Shown here one piece after another: positions 1-7,230 of a DNA stretch of 32,594 nt. Source of the stretch: Acholeplasmataceae bacterium (GTDB taxonomy: Bacteria > Bacillota_I > Bacilli_A > Acholeplasmatales > Acholeplasmataceae). Each line of letters begins with the position of its first letter. The first letter of the stretch is position 1. The stretch lies in the NCBI GenBank assembly GCA_012837585.1, contig DUQW01000003.1, positions 1 to 32,594 on the forward strand, written 5' to 3'. Under the pieces are notes generated by a model. The model was not told the origin of the DNA, did not search any database, and worked only from the letters and a program-made list of their open reading frames with translations. A program made the translations under genes and the position numbers.

Positions 1-60
1 CAATATAGATAATTAATAATTTGTAGCTAATTATTAAATCTAAATAATTTTAAATTTAGG

Positions 61-79
61 CCTAATATTTAGGTTTTTT
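61..79. terminator. Short hairpin with T-tract downstream of alaS
   Basis: CCTAA-TAT-TTAGG (61-73) is followed by six T on the plus strand (74-79). This is a short intrinsic-terminator shape that would best serve a plus-strand gene left of the window. On the minus strand the same hairpin lies about 30 bases after the alaS stop, but there it has only a loose T-rich tail. It may act in both directions. The stem is only 5 bp, so the call is weak. Nothing else is visible in 1-105. Confidence 0.4.
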
Positions 80-105
80 CAAATTGATCTAGTTAAAATA
101 CTTGA

Positions 106-2697
106 CTATTCAATAGTTATCTCCTTTATTTTATTTAAGGCTTCATTTAGTTTAGCTAAATTACTACCTCCACCTCTAGCAAAATCTGGTTTACCGCCGC
201 CTCGGCCATCAGTTAATTCTGATGCTAGTTTAATTAATGTGTTAGCGTTATTTAAACTAGATTTAGCAATAAAGGTAATTTTACCATCTTTTACATTAGC
301 TAAAAACAAGACTTCTAACTTATGTTCATCATAAATTTGATCAACTATACCCTTAAGAAGAGATTCATCATAATCATTTAAAAGTAAGACTTCACGCTTA
401 GAATTAATATTTTTAGTTACATTTGATAAATTTTCAAGAGCTTTAGATTCGTTATATTCTTTAACTTCTCTTTCATAATCTTTGATTAATAATTTGAAGT
501 CTTCTAAGTATTTGCGGTAGTTTAAGATATCTTGATAACTGCCTAAAATTGTTGGAGTTTTTGGTTTATTATATTTAACTTCTTTAATTTCTAATTTTGA
601 AAGTTTATCATTTAAATTAGCAATTTCATTTAATAAAGTTTTCAAATAATTAGAAACTTTACTGCCTAATTTATCGCCAGTAACTGCTTCAATACGATAA
701 ATACCTGATCCAATCGACTCAATTGAAGCAATCGCAAAGCCTTTGATATCACGAGTGTTATTAACGTGAGTTCCGCCGCATAACTCCATTGAAGCGCCCA
801 TTTTAACAACTCTTACAACATCATCATACTTTTCAGTAAATAACGCTTGAGCACCTTTAGCTTTAGCTTCATCAATATTCATCTTTTTAATATTAACTGA
901 ATGATGCAATTTTATTTCATCATTTACTAGTTTTTCAATTTTTAATAAATCTTCAACAGTTGGGAAAGTAAAATTATTAAAGTCAAATCTTAATGACTCA
1001 TTAGATACTCTTGACCCATGTTGATTTACGTGTGTTCCTAAGACATCTTTTAAGGCTTTATGCAGTAAGTGTGTGGCCGAATGGTTTTTAATAATATCAT
1101 TTCGGTTATCTGCATCAACCAAAGCCACAACTTTATCACCAACGCTAAATGCTGGCTCAATTAAATGTAGGTGTTGACCGTTAGGTAGTTTTACAACATC
1201 TAATACTTCAAGTCCGTTAATCGATCCTTTATCAGAAACTTGACCACCACTTTCAGCATAAAATGGTGTTTTATCTAAGACAATACCTTGATCGAAAATA
1301 GCAATTACCCTACTTTCAGTTTTTAATACGTCATAACCCACAAATTCAGATTTATCAGTAAATTTTAAAAATCTTTCATCTTGAGTATGCATTGATCCTT
1401 CAACAGAACGACTACTTCTTGAGCGTTCTTTTTGAAGTTCTAATTCTTCTTTAAATCCTTCTAAATCAACTGATAAATTATGTTCATTAGCATATTCTTC
1501 GGTTAATTCAATCGGAAAACCGTATGTATCAAATAATTTAAAAGCGTCTTTTCCTGAAATTACTTTGCCAGTTTTACCAAGTAATAAATTAAATTGACGT
1601 TCTCCTTCGGCTAATGTTTGTAAGAATTTTTCTTCTTCAATTAAGACAATTTGTTTAATAATTTTAATATTATCTTTTACTTGAGGATATTGAATTTCCA
1701 TAATTTGTACAACATCATCAACTAGCTTATGCATAAACGGCTCATTTAAGCCTAAAGTACGACCGTGCTTTAAGGCTCTTCTTAATAAACGACGAAGTAC
1801 ATAACCTCTACCTTCATTAGAAAATACCGCACCGTCAGCTAAAGCCATTGTAATAGTTTTAATATGGTCTGCAATAATTTTATATTCTTTTTGACCTTCA
1901 TATTTAATATTAGTTAAACTTTCGGTATGTGTAATAATTGGTAAGAATAAATCTGTTTCAAAGTTAGTTTTTGCATCTTGGAAAATACTAACAATTCTTT
2001 CAAGTCCAGCTCCGGTATCAATATTTTTATTTGGAAGTTCCGGATATTCTTCTCTAGTTAAACCTGGTTTAGAGTTATACTGAGAAAAAACGATATTCCA
2101 AATTTCAATATATCTATCATTTTCAATATCATCACGAATTAGTTCAATGCCTCTTTTATCATATTTTTCACCGCGGTCGTAATAAATCTCAGTACAAGGA
2201 CCACATGGACCTTCACCAATTTCCCAGTAGTTTTCCTCTGATGCGATAATTCGGTTTTCAGGTACACCTAAAGAAAGCCAATAATTTTTAGCATCTAAAT
2301 CAGTTGGGTAATAAGTAAAGTATAAATTTTCTAAGTCAAAACCGAACCATTTTGGACTAGTTAATATTTCATAACCCCATTCGATAGCTTCTTTTTTAAA
2401 ATAATCGCCGATTGAGAAGTTACCAAGCATTTCAAAAAAAGTGTGATGTCTACTAGTTAAACCGACATTTTCAATGTCGTTAGTTCTAATACACTTTTGA
2501 ACGTTAGTCATTCTTTTATTTGGCGGCATTTGTGAACCATCAAAGTACTTTTTAAGTGGAGCTACACCAGCATTAATCCAAAGTAAGGTTGGATCATTTA
2601 CTGGTACTAGTGGGCTTGATTCGATTATCGAATGTTTTTTTGATTCAAAGAAATTTAGCCATATTTCTCTAACTTGTTGAGCGGTTAATTTTTTCAT
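106..2697 (-). CDS. alaS: Alanine--tRNA ligase
   Basis: Charges tRNA-Ala with alanine in the cytoplasm. The protein is about 863 residues, the normal full length. The class II catalytic core is N-terminal. The editing domain carries HSATH near residue 540 and CGGTH near residue 640, the usual zinc/editing motif. The C-terminal C-Ala domain has the glycine-rich GGRGGGKPDFARGG near residue 838. An ATG at 2703 is in frame, but the AAGG ribosome site sits only 3 bases from it. The ATG at 2697 has a 9-base spacing and begins MKKLTAQQ, like other AlaS proteins, so I take 2697. An intrinsic-terminator hairpin lies just upstream (2723-2752), so expression probably depends on readthrough of a regulated leader. 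Confidence 0.97.
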   Translation of the reverse strand: MKKLTAQQVREIWLNFFESKKHSIIESSPLVPVNDPTLLWINAGVAPLKKYFDGSQMPPNKRMTNVQKCIRTNDIENVGLTSRHHTFFEMLGNFSIGDYFKKEAIEWGYEILTSPKWFGFDLENLYFTYYPTDLDAKNYWLSLGVPENRIIASEENYWEIGEGPCGPCTEIYYDRGEKYDKRGIELIRDDIENDRYIEIWNIVFSQYNSKPGLTREEYPELPNKNIDTGAGLERIVSIFQDAKTNFETDLFLPIITHTESLTNIKYEGQKEYKIIADHIKTITMALADGAVFSNEGRGYVLRRLLRRALKHGRTLGLNEPFMHKLVDDVVQIMEIQYPQVKDNIKIIKQIVLIEEEKFLQTLAEGERQFNLLLGKTGKVISGKDAFKLFDTYGFPIELTEEYANEHNLSVDLEGFKEELELQKERSRSSRSVEGSMHTQDERFLKFTDKSEFVGYDVLKTESRVIAIFDQGIVLDKTPFYAESGGQVSDKGSINGLEVLDVVKLPNGQHLHLIEPAFSVGDKVVALVDADNRNDIIKNHSATHLLHKALKDVLGTHVNQHGSRVSNESLRFDFNNFTFPTVEDLLKIEKLVNDEIKLHHSVNIKKMNIDEAKAKGAQALFTEKYDDVVRVVKMGASMELCGGTHVNNTRDIKGFAIASIESIGSGIYRIEAVTGDKLGSKVSNYLKTLLNEIANLNDKLSKLEIKEVKYNKPKTPTILGSYQDILNYRKYLEDFKLLIKDYEREVKEYNESKALENLSNVTKNINSKREVLLLNDYDESLLKGIVDQIYDEHKLEVLFLANVKDGKITFIAKSSLNNANTLIKLASELTDGRGGGKPDFARGGGSNLAKLNEALNKIKEITIE

Positions 2698-2703
2698 TTG
2701 CAT

Positions 2704-2813
2704 ACACCTTCATTTTAAATATAAAATCGTCCTTTAATAATAAAAAGGACGACTAAATATGTATTAATTAAATTGTTAGCTAAGTTTTTGTTTTAGTCAC
2801 CTTTAATATTTTA
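2704..2813 (-). promoter_or_regulatory. alaS promoter and attenuator-like leader
   Basis: A probable extended -10 element (TGATAAAAT, minus strand, ending at 2808) would start a transcript near 2801 and give a leader of about 98 bases. No good -35 is visible. In the leader, GACUAAA (2792-2798) can pair with UUUAGUC (2751-2757), which overlaps the outer base pairs of the terminator stem at 2727-2752. The leader holds no T-box consensus. The combination suggests transcription attenuation, but the signal sensed is unknown. A weak AT-rich hairpin at 2841-2865 may end the upstream lipid operon. Confidence 0.45.
2723..2752 (-). terminator. Intrinsic terminator in the alaS leader
   Basis: On the minus strand TCGTCCTTT (2752-2744) pairs perfectly with AAAGGACGA (2735-2727) around an 8-base loop, followed by TTTTATATTT. 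The 9-bp stem plus T-tract is a typical intrinsic terminator. It ends about 20 bases before the alaS ribosome site and start. That leaves no room for a separate promoter, so it probably controls alaS rather than only ending the upstream operon. Confidence 0.75.
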
Positions 2814-2899
2814 TCATATAAAATATAAAAATACTTTCATAATGATTATTTTTCAAATTATCATTGCTGGTAACTAATTAAGTATATGATTTTAAGTTA

Positions 2900-3682
2900 T
2901 TATCCGTAAAGTTTGCCCATAACGTAATTAACAAATTTAACTGGTAAGATTCGATATAAGAATAAGAAAAATTTATATTGAACTCCAATAATTTTTCTAA
3001 CCGGAGGTCTTTTTTTCATAATACTACGATACATCACTTTTGAAACATACTCAACTGACATACCGTTTCTTTCGTCTTTTTCCATTACTTTAACTGATAT
3101 ATCAATTCGTTTTCCGTAATGAATTGAATCAGATTTGTTTTTCTTTCTTGCGTCAGTAAATCCAGTTTTAATATCCCCAGGCATAAAGTCAATTACTCTA
3201 ATACCAAAAGGTTTAACTTCAATATTTAATCCTTCGCTATAAAGTGAAATTGCCGCTTTATTAGCTGAATAAAACGTTTGAAATGCAATCGGTAAAACAC
3301 CAGCTACCGATGAAATATTGCAAATTCTACCGTAACCATTTTCTCTCATATAAGGTATTACTCGGTTGGTAATATTAGCCGTACCAAAAAAGTTAATGTC
3401 AAACATACGTTCAGCACTACTAATTTCAGTATCTTCAACCGCACCAGAAATACCCATTCCTGCAGAATTAATTAGAATATCTATTCTTTTTTCTTTTTCG
3501 TATATTTCATCAACAATTTGGTTAATTCGTTCGTGATCAGTAATATCAGCTGAATAATGATTTAGTCCTTCAAGTTCTACTTCTCTTCTTGAAATACCGT
3601 AAACAGTATGACCTTTTCGAAGAAACTTTTTCGCATTAGCAAGCCCAATTCCTGAAGATACTCCAGTAATTAAAACTATCAC
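2900..3682 (-). CDS. SDR-family reductase, probable 3-ketosphinganine reductase
   Basis: Classical short-chain dehydrogenase/reductase of 260 residues. Visible motifs: NAD(P)-binding TGVSSGIG (6-13), NSAG (72-75), and the catalytic set Asn97, Ser125, Tyr138 and Lys142 (YSANK). The C-terminal 35 residues are basic and hydrophobic, which suggests membrane association, as in lipid-acting SDRs. It starts with GTG at 3682, sharing one base with the TAG stop of the upstream alpha-oxoamine synthase (TAGTG), so the two are translationally coupled. By family alone the substrate is open. The coupling to a serine-palmitoyltransferase-like gene makes 3-ketodihydrosphingosine reduction the best guess. It could instead reduce another ketone or 3-hydroxy lipid. 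Confidence 0.75.
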   Translation of the reverse strand: MIVLITGVSSGIGLANAKKFLRKGHTVYGISRREVELEGLNHYSADITDHERINQIVDEIYEKEKRIDILINSAGMGISGAVEDTEISSAERMFDINFFGTANITNRVIPYMRENGYGRICNISSVAGVLPIAFQTFYSANKAAISLYSEGLNIEVKPFGIRVIDFMPGDIKTGFTDARKKNKSDSIHYGKRIDISVKVMEKDERNGMSVEYVSKVMYRSIMKKRPPVRKIIGVQYKFFLFLYRILPVKFVNYVMGKLYG

Positions 3683-4875
3683 TACTCATCACCCTCAATT
3701 TCAGGATAATTTAATACGATATTGGCAATAATTTCAACCGCCTTATCAATAATTTCATGAGTATGAGTTGCCATTAAACTAACTCTAATTAAACATTCTC
3801 CCTTTGGAGTTGCTGGTGGAATAACAGGGTTAACATAAACACCATGTTCAAATAATTCTAAACAGATTTTAAATGTTCTAATCATTTTATATGTATAAAT
3901 CGGAATAATTGGAGTTTCAGATTCAATAATTGGAACGCCTAATTCTTTTAATCTTTTTCTCATATAATTAGCATTATCAGCTAATTTTTTAACTCTCTCT
4001 GGATTTTCTTTTAAAATATCTAAAGCCGCATTAGCACTAGCCGTATTTGCAGGTGGAATCGCAGCTGAGAAAATATAAGGACGAGAATTATGGCGAATGT
4101 AATCTACTACTTTTCTTGATGCAACTACATATCCACCAATTGAAGCTAATGATTTTGAGAATGTCCCCATAATAATATCAACTTCATCTTCTAATCCAAA
4201 ATAATGAGCCGTACCTTTTCCGTTTGGTCCAATAGTACCAAATCCGTGGGCATCATCAACCATAACTCTAGCACCGTATTTTTTAGCAAGTCTTACGATT
4301 TCAGGAAGATTAGCAATATCACCGCCCATTGAGAAAACACCGTCAGTTACGATTAATTTTCCCATATTAGGATCAGCATTTGCTAATAATCTTTCTAAAT
4401 CTTCCATATCGTTATGGTTATAGCGAACCATCTTACCATAAGATAATCTAATTGCATCATAAATTGAGGCGTGGTTTTCCTTATCGCTAAAGATTAAATC
4501 ATTACGACCAACAATAGCCGAGATTATACCTAAGTTAGTTTGAAATCCAGTAGAAAATAAAGTACAATCTTCTTTATCTAAAAAGTCAGCTAAATCACGT
4601 TCTAATTTTAAGTGGATATCTAATGTTCCGTTTAAAAAACGCGATCCAGAAACACCTGTTCCATATTTTTCTAATGCTTTAAGTGAAGCTTTTATAACTC
4701 TTTCATCTGAAGTTAGTCCTAAATAGTTATTAGAACCAAACATCATTACTTGTTTGCCTTCCATATCTACAATAACATCTTGCTTAGTTTGTAGTTGATG
4801 GAAATAAGGGTAAATACCAGCTGCTTTTGATTCATCAGCAATGGTATATTTTACTACTTTATCAAATAAATCCAT
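3682..4875 (-). CDS. Alpha-oxoamine synthase, serine palmitoyltransferase-like
   Basis: PLP-dependent fold-type I enzyme of 397 residues, joining an amino acid to an acyl thioester with loss of CO2. The PLP lysine is Lys241 in GTFSKSLASIGG. His135 (NHAS) should stack on the PLP ring, and DDAH (207-210) holds the ring nitrogen contact. GSRFLNGTLDIH (77-88) and TFSKSLASIGG resemble bacterial serine palmitoyltransferases. The window's second family member, Kbl, has [12 protein letters not shown] and [11 protein letters not shown] at the same places. A strong AGGAGG precedes the ATG and overlaps the end of the PAP2 gene. Likely product: 3-ketosphinganine from serine and a C14-C18 acyl thioester. 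A second Kbl or another alpha-oxoamine synthase is the alternative. Confidence 0.8.
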   Translation of the reverse strand: MDLFDKVVKYTIADESKAAGIYPYFHQLQTKQDVIVDMEGKQVMMFGSNNYLGLTSDERVIKASLKALEKYGTGVSGSRFLNGTLDIHLKLERDLADFLDKEDCTLFSTGFQTNLGIISAIVGRNDLIFSDKENHASIYDAIRLSYGKMVRYNHNDMEDLERLLANADPNMGKLIVTDGVFSMGGDIANLPEIVRLAKKYGARVMVDDAHGFGTIGPNGKGTAHYFGLEDEVDIIMGTFSKSLASIGGYVVASRKVVDYIRHNSRPYIFSAAIPPANTASANAALDILKENPERVKKLADNANYMRKRLKELGVPIIESETPIIPIYTYKMIRTFKICLELFEHGVYVNPVIPPATPKGECLIRVSLMATHTHEIIDKAVEIIANIVLNYPEIEGDE

Positions 4876-4877
4876 AA

Positions 4878-5909
4878 TTATGCCTCCTGATAAGGTAATT
4901 TAGTTCTTATTCTTTCACGTTTAACTTCTTGTACTTCAACTTTTTCTTCTTGTTTAACTTCTGGTGTAGTACGGAATAATGCTTTAAATAATAATGGAGC
5001 TCCTAATGTTGCCCATAACGCAATTAAGAAATATCTTATCGCGTCAAATCCTAAATTTCTTCTAGCAATAGTTTGTCCAGGGATTACTTCAGCATACGGG
5101 AAAACATATTTTAATCCTTGTTGTAACGCTACAATAACTACTACTCCGATAACAAACTTTAAGATTTGAACCCAAACTCTTTTATCTCTTGGAACAAATT
5201 TAATGTATCTTTTTTCTACAAAATAACCAAAAGCAAAGGCAACAAATGCTCCGGCTGCTTGAAATAATTGTTTATTATATAGTGATTCTATCTTCAAAAA
5301 TAAAATTACTGCCATTCCAGCAACAAATAATGGGATCAACCAAAAACCAACCCACTCTTCTTTTTCAGTTAGTTTAAAGATACTATAAACAATATTAACA
5401 ACAAGATAACCGATAAAAATTCCGGCTATTACGTCTAATAAGTAATGCTGTCCTAAATAAATTCTAGAAAAAGGCACTAATATCACGTTAAGAATTAAGA
5501 AAAATCTAATTAATTTATTTTTAGTTTTCTTCATTATTCCCGTAGTAATCGAGCTTGCGGAATTACTATGTCCTGACGGAAATGAGTAACTAGTATCACC
5601 ATAAGCTTCTGTTGCAGGTGTACCAATACTATGTACTGCAGTTGAATCTTGATAAGGTCTTAGTCTTTTTACTGTTACTTTTAATCCACCAACAATAAAA
5701 GTGCTTCCTAAAAATGCCATTACAAATTGATAAGCCCATTTTTTATCGATTAGCCAATATAATAATACTGCCAAAATAATAAATAAATACGCTTCTCCTA
5801 AATAACTAATATAGATAAATCCTTTATCTACAATAGGGTTTCCACTTAGTTTTTGTATAAATTCTACTATTCTAAGTTCGTACCATGTAAAATTATGTGC
5901 TAAGTTCAT
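4878..5909 (-). CDS. PAP2-family membrane phosphatase, two-part protein
   Basis: Membrane lipid-phosphate phosphatase of 343 residues. All three PAP2 motifs are intact: K77-x6-R84-P85, PSGH (111-114) and S148-R149-x5-H155-x3-D159. These give the catalytic His pair and should face outward. After the usual six-helix core (about 1-170) come about 170 further residues with several more hydrophobic segments and a charged cytoplasmic tail, so it is longer than typical PAP2 proteins (about 200-250). It ends 2 bases before the alpha-oxoamine synthase start. The ribosome site AAAGGAGAGG precedes ATG 5909. Likely substrates are phosphatidate, a phosphorylated sphingoid/ceramide, or a polyprenyl pyrophosphate. 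The neighbours favour a lipid of the sphingoid route. Confidence 0.85.
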   Translation of the reverse strand: MNLAHNFTWYELRIVEFIQKLSGNPIVDKGFIYISYLGEAYLFIILAVLLYWLIDKKWAYQFVMAFLGSTFIVGGLKVTVKRLRPYQDSTAVHSIGTPATEAYGDTSYSFPSGHSNSASSITTGIMKKTKNKLIRFFLILNVILVPFSRIYLGQHYLLDVIAGIFIGYLVVNIVYSIFKLTEKEEWVGFWLIPLFVAGMAVILFLKIESLYNKQLFQAAGAFVAFAFGYFVEKRYIKFVPRDKRVWVQILKFVIGVVVIVALQQGLKYVFPYAEVIPGQTIARRNLGFDAIRYFLIALWATLGAPLLFKALFRTTPEVKQEEKVEVQEVKRERIRTKLPYQEA

Positions 5910-5923
5910 GTTTTTCCTCTCCT

Positions 5924-6774
5924 TTATCTCATTAAATTATAATATTTAACAGATTTATTGTCAATTCTAAATTGATTGTCGACAATTATATGAAACTTTT
6001 TTAAAAGTTTAATTATTTCTTTGGCCCATTTATAGCCTTCATTTTTTAGTTTTTCAGCAAATTTACGATCAAAATACATTGACCTAAGTATATTAATTGA
6101 ATTTAGACGAGAAAATGGGTGACCGTGTTTAAAATCAATTATCGTAATATCTTCCCCTTAATATTGTTTGTAGTTAAATTTAGTGGCAATTGGCACTGCT
6201 AAAATTAAATCGCAATTTTCATCTAATAATGGGTGAATTGGATTATTATCAATAAAACCACCGTCAACATAGTAACCATCACCATTTTAGTACTACCAAA
6301 CAACATTGGAACTGAAGCTTAAGCTCTTACTACTCTAAATGGATTTTCAACTCCATTTAATAAAATATACTTTTTCTCACCATGAAAATAATTAACTTGA
6401 TACTTAAGTTTTGGTGATTTAACTTGTTTTACTGTTCTATATCCACGAATTTTAGATTCTTTAATTTTGGCAATGCTAATATCAGAAGTCATTAAATGAT
6501 ATAGCAAAGTGGTATTTACTAAACTTTTTCGTTCGTTTTTAAAATAAACCATATTTCCTTTATAAAGATTTTCTTTATCAAGTTTTTGCCATAAGTTTTC
6601 TATCTCCTCATATAATAGACCAGCCATTATCATTAAAAGATTAACTGCACCGATTGATTAGCCAGATGCTACATCAATTTCTTTAAGTAAGTCTTCTTAC
6701 ATAAATGCTTTAATAACACCTACTTGATAAACGCAAAAAACTCCGCCCCCACCTAACATTAATCCTACTTTCAT
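5924..6774 (-). pseudogene. Decayed patatin-like phospholipase
   Basis: Reading from ATG 6774 gives MKVGLMLGGGG then YQVGVIKAF, the start of a patatin-like acyl hydrolase. SIGAVN (from GxSxG) follows, then RVVRA, ASVPMLF and, in another frame, DGYYVDGGFIDNNP with the catalytic Asp-Gly-Gly. The gene is broken by in-frame TAA at 6697-6699, 6658-6660, 6319-6321 and 6158-6160, and by a frameshift near 6275-6290. The oxyanion-hole residues after the glycine run (usually xRGxYQ) are changed to VFCVYQ. Without damage it would encode about 284 residues. It lies 14 bases after smpB and 14 bases before the PAP2 start, so it once formed part of the same transcript. The intact stretch 6319-6633 is only a fragment. 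Confidence 0.85.
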
Positions 6775-6788
6775 ATTTTTATACCTTC

Positions 6789-7229
6789 TTATCTACGAAG
6801 TTGTTTTTTGAGTCTTTCCTCTTGATCTCTTTGTTTTAGTGATTCACGTTTATCATGAGTTTGTTTACCTTTAACTAAGGCGATTTCGACTTTACAAAGC
6901 CCTTCTTTAAGATAGACTCTGAGTGGAACAACAGAATGTCCATCTAAAGTAACTTGGTTACTTAATTTTCTAATTTCTGATTTATGTAATAATAAAGTTC
7001 TTGTTCTAATTTCGTCATGGTTAAAAATGCTTGATTGATCAAACTTGCTAATATGTGCTCCGATAAGTTGAGCCTCACCGCTCTTAAAGGTTACATATGA
7101 ATCTTGAATATTAATTTTTCCAGCACGAATTGATTTTATTTCAGATCCCTTTAACTTAATTCCGGCTTCATAGGTATCTAAAATAAAATAATCATGTCTT
7201 GCTTTTCGGTTTTGAGCAATTACTTTCAT
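6789..7229 (-). CDS. smpB: SsrA-binding protein SmpB
   Basis: Partner of tmRNA in trans-translation: it brings SsrA RNA to ribosomes stalled on broken mRNAs. The protein is 146 residues, the normal length. The N-terminal beta-barrel starts KVIAQNRKARHDYFI, followed by GIKLKGSEIKSIR, the family signature. The basic C-terminal tail (KRESLKQRDQEERLKKQ) enters the empty decoding channel. It follows rnr with one base between, an arrangement common in Firmicutes that pairs ribosome rescue with RNase R. No tmRNA gene (ssrA) is visible in this window. Confidence 0.97.
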   Translation of the reverse strand: MKVIAQNRKARHDYFILDTYEAGIKLKGSEIKSIRAGKINIQDSYVTFKSGEAQLIGAHISKFDQSSIFNHDEIRTRTLLLHKSEIRKLSNQVTLDGHSVVPLRVYLKEGLCKVEIALVKGKQTHDKRESLKQRDQEERLKKQLRR

Positions 7230-7230
7230 T

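Noticed and set aside
2704-2899. T-box riboswitch for alaS.
   Set aside because: The conserved T-box sequence (GGTGG-type antiterminator bulge) and an alanine specifier stem are not visible, and the leader is short.
3682-4875. A second copy of kbl.
   Set aside because: The motifs at the substrate loop and PLP lysine differ from the clear Kbl at 16538-17713, and the neighbours are lipid enzymes rather than threonine enzymes.
6158-6699. TAA read as an amino acid in the patatin-like gene, since all four stops are TAA and two fall where a serine would fit.
   Set aside because: The gene also has a frameshift and a changed oxyanion-hole motif, and TAA ends the intact neighbours normally. Pseudogene decay explains it.
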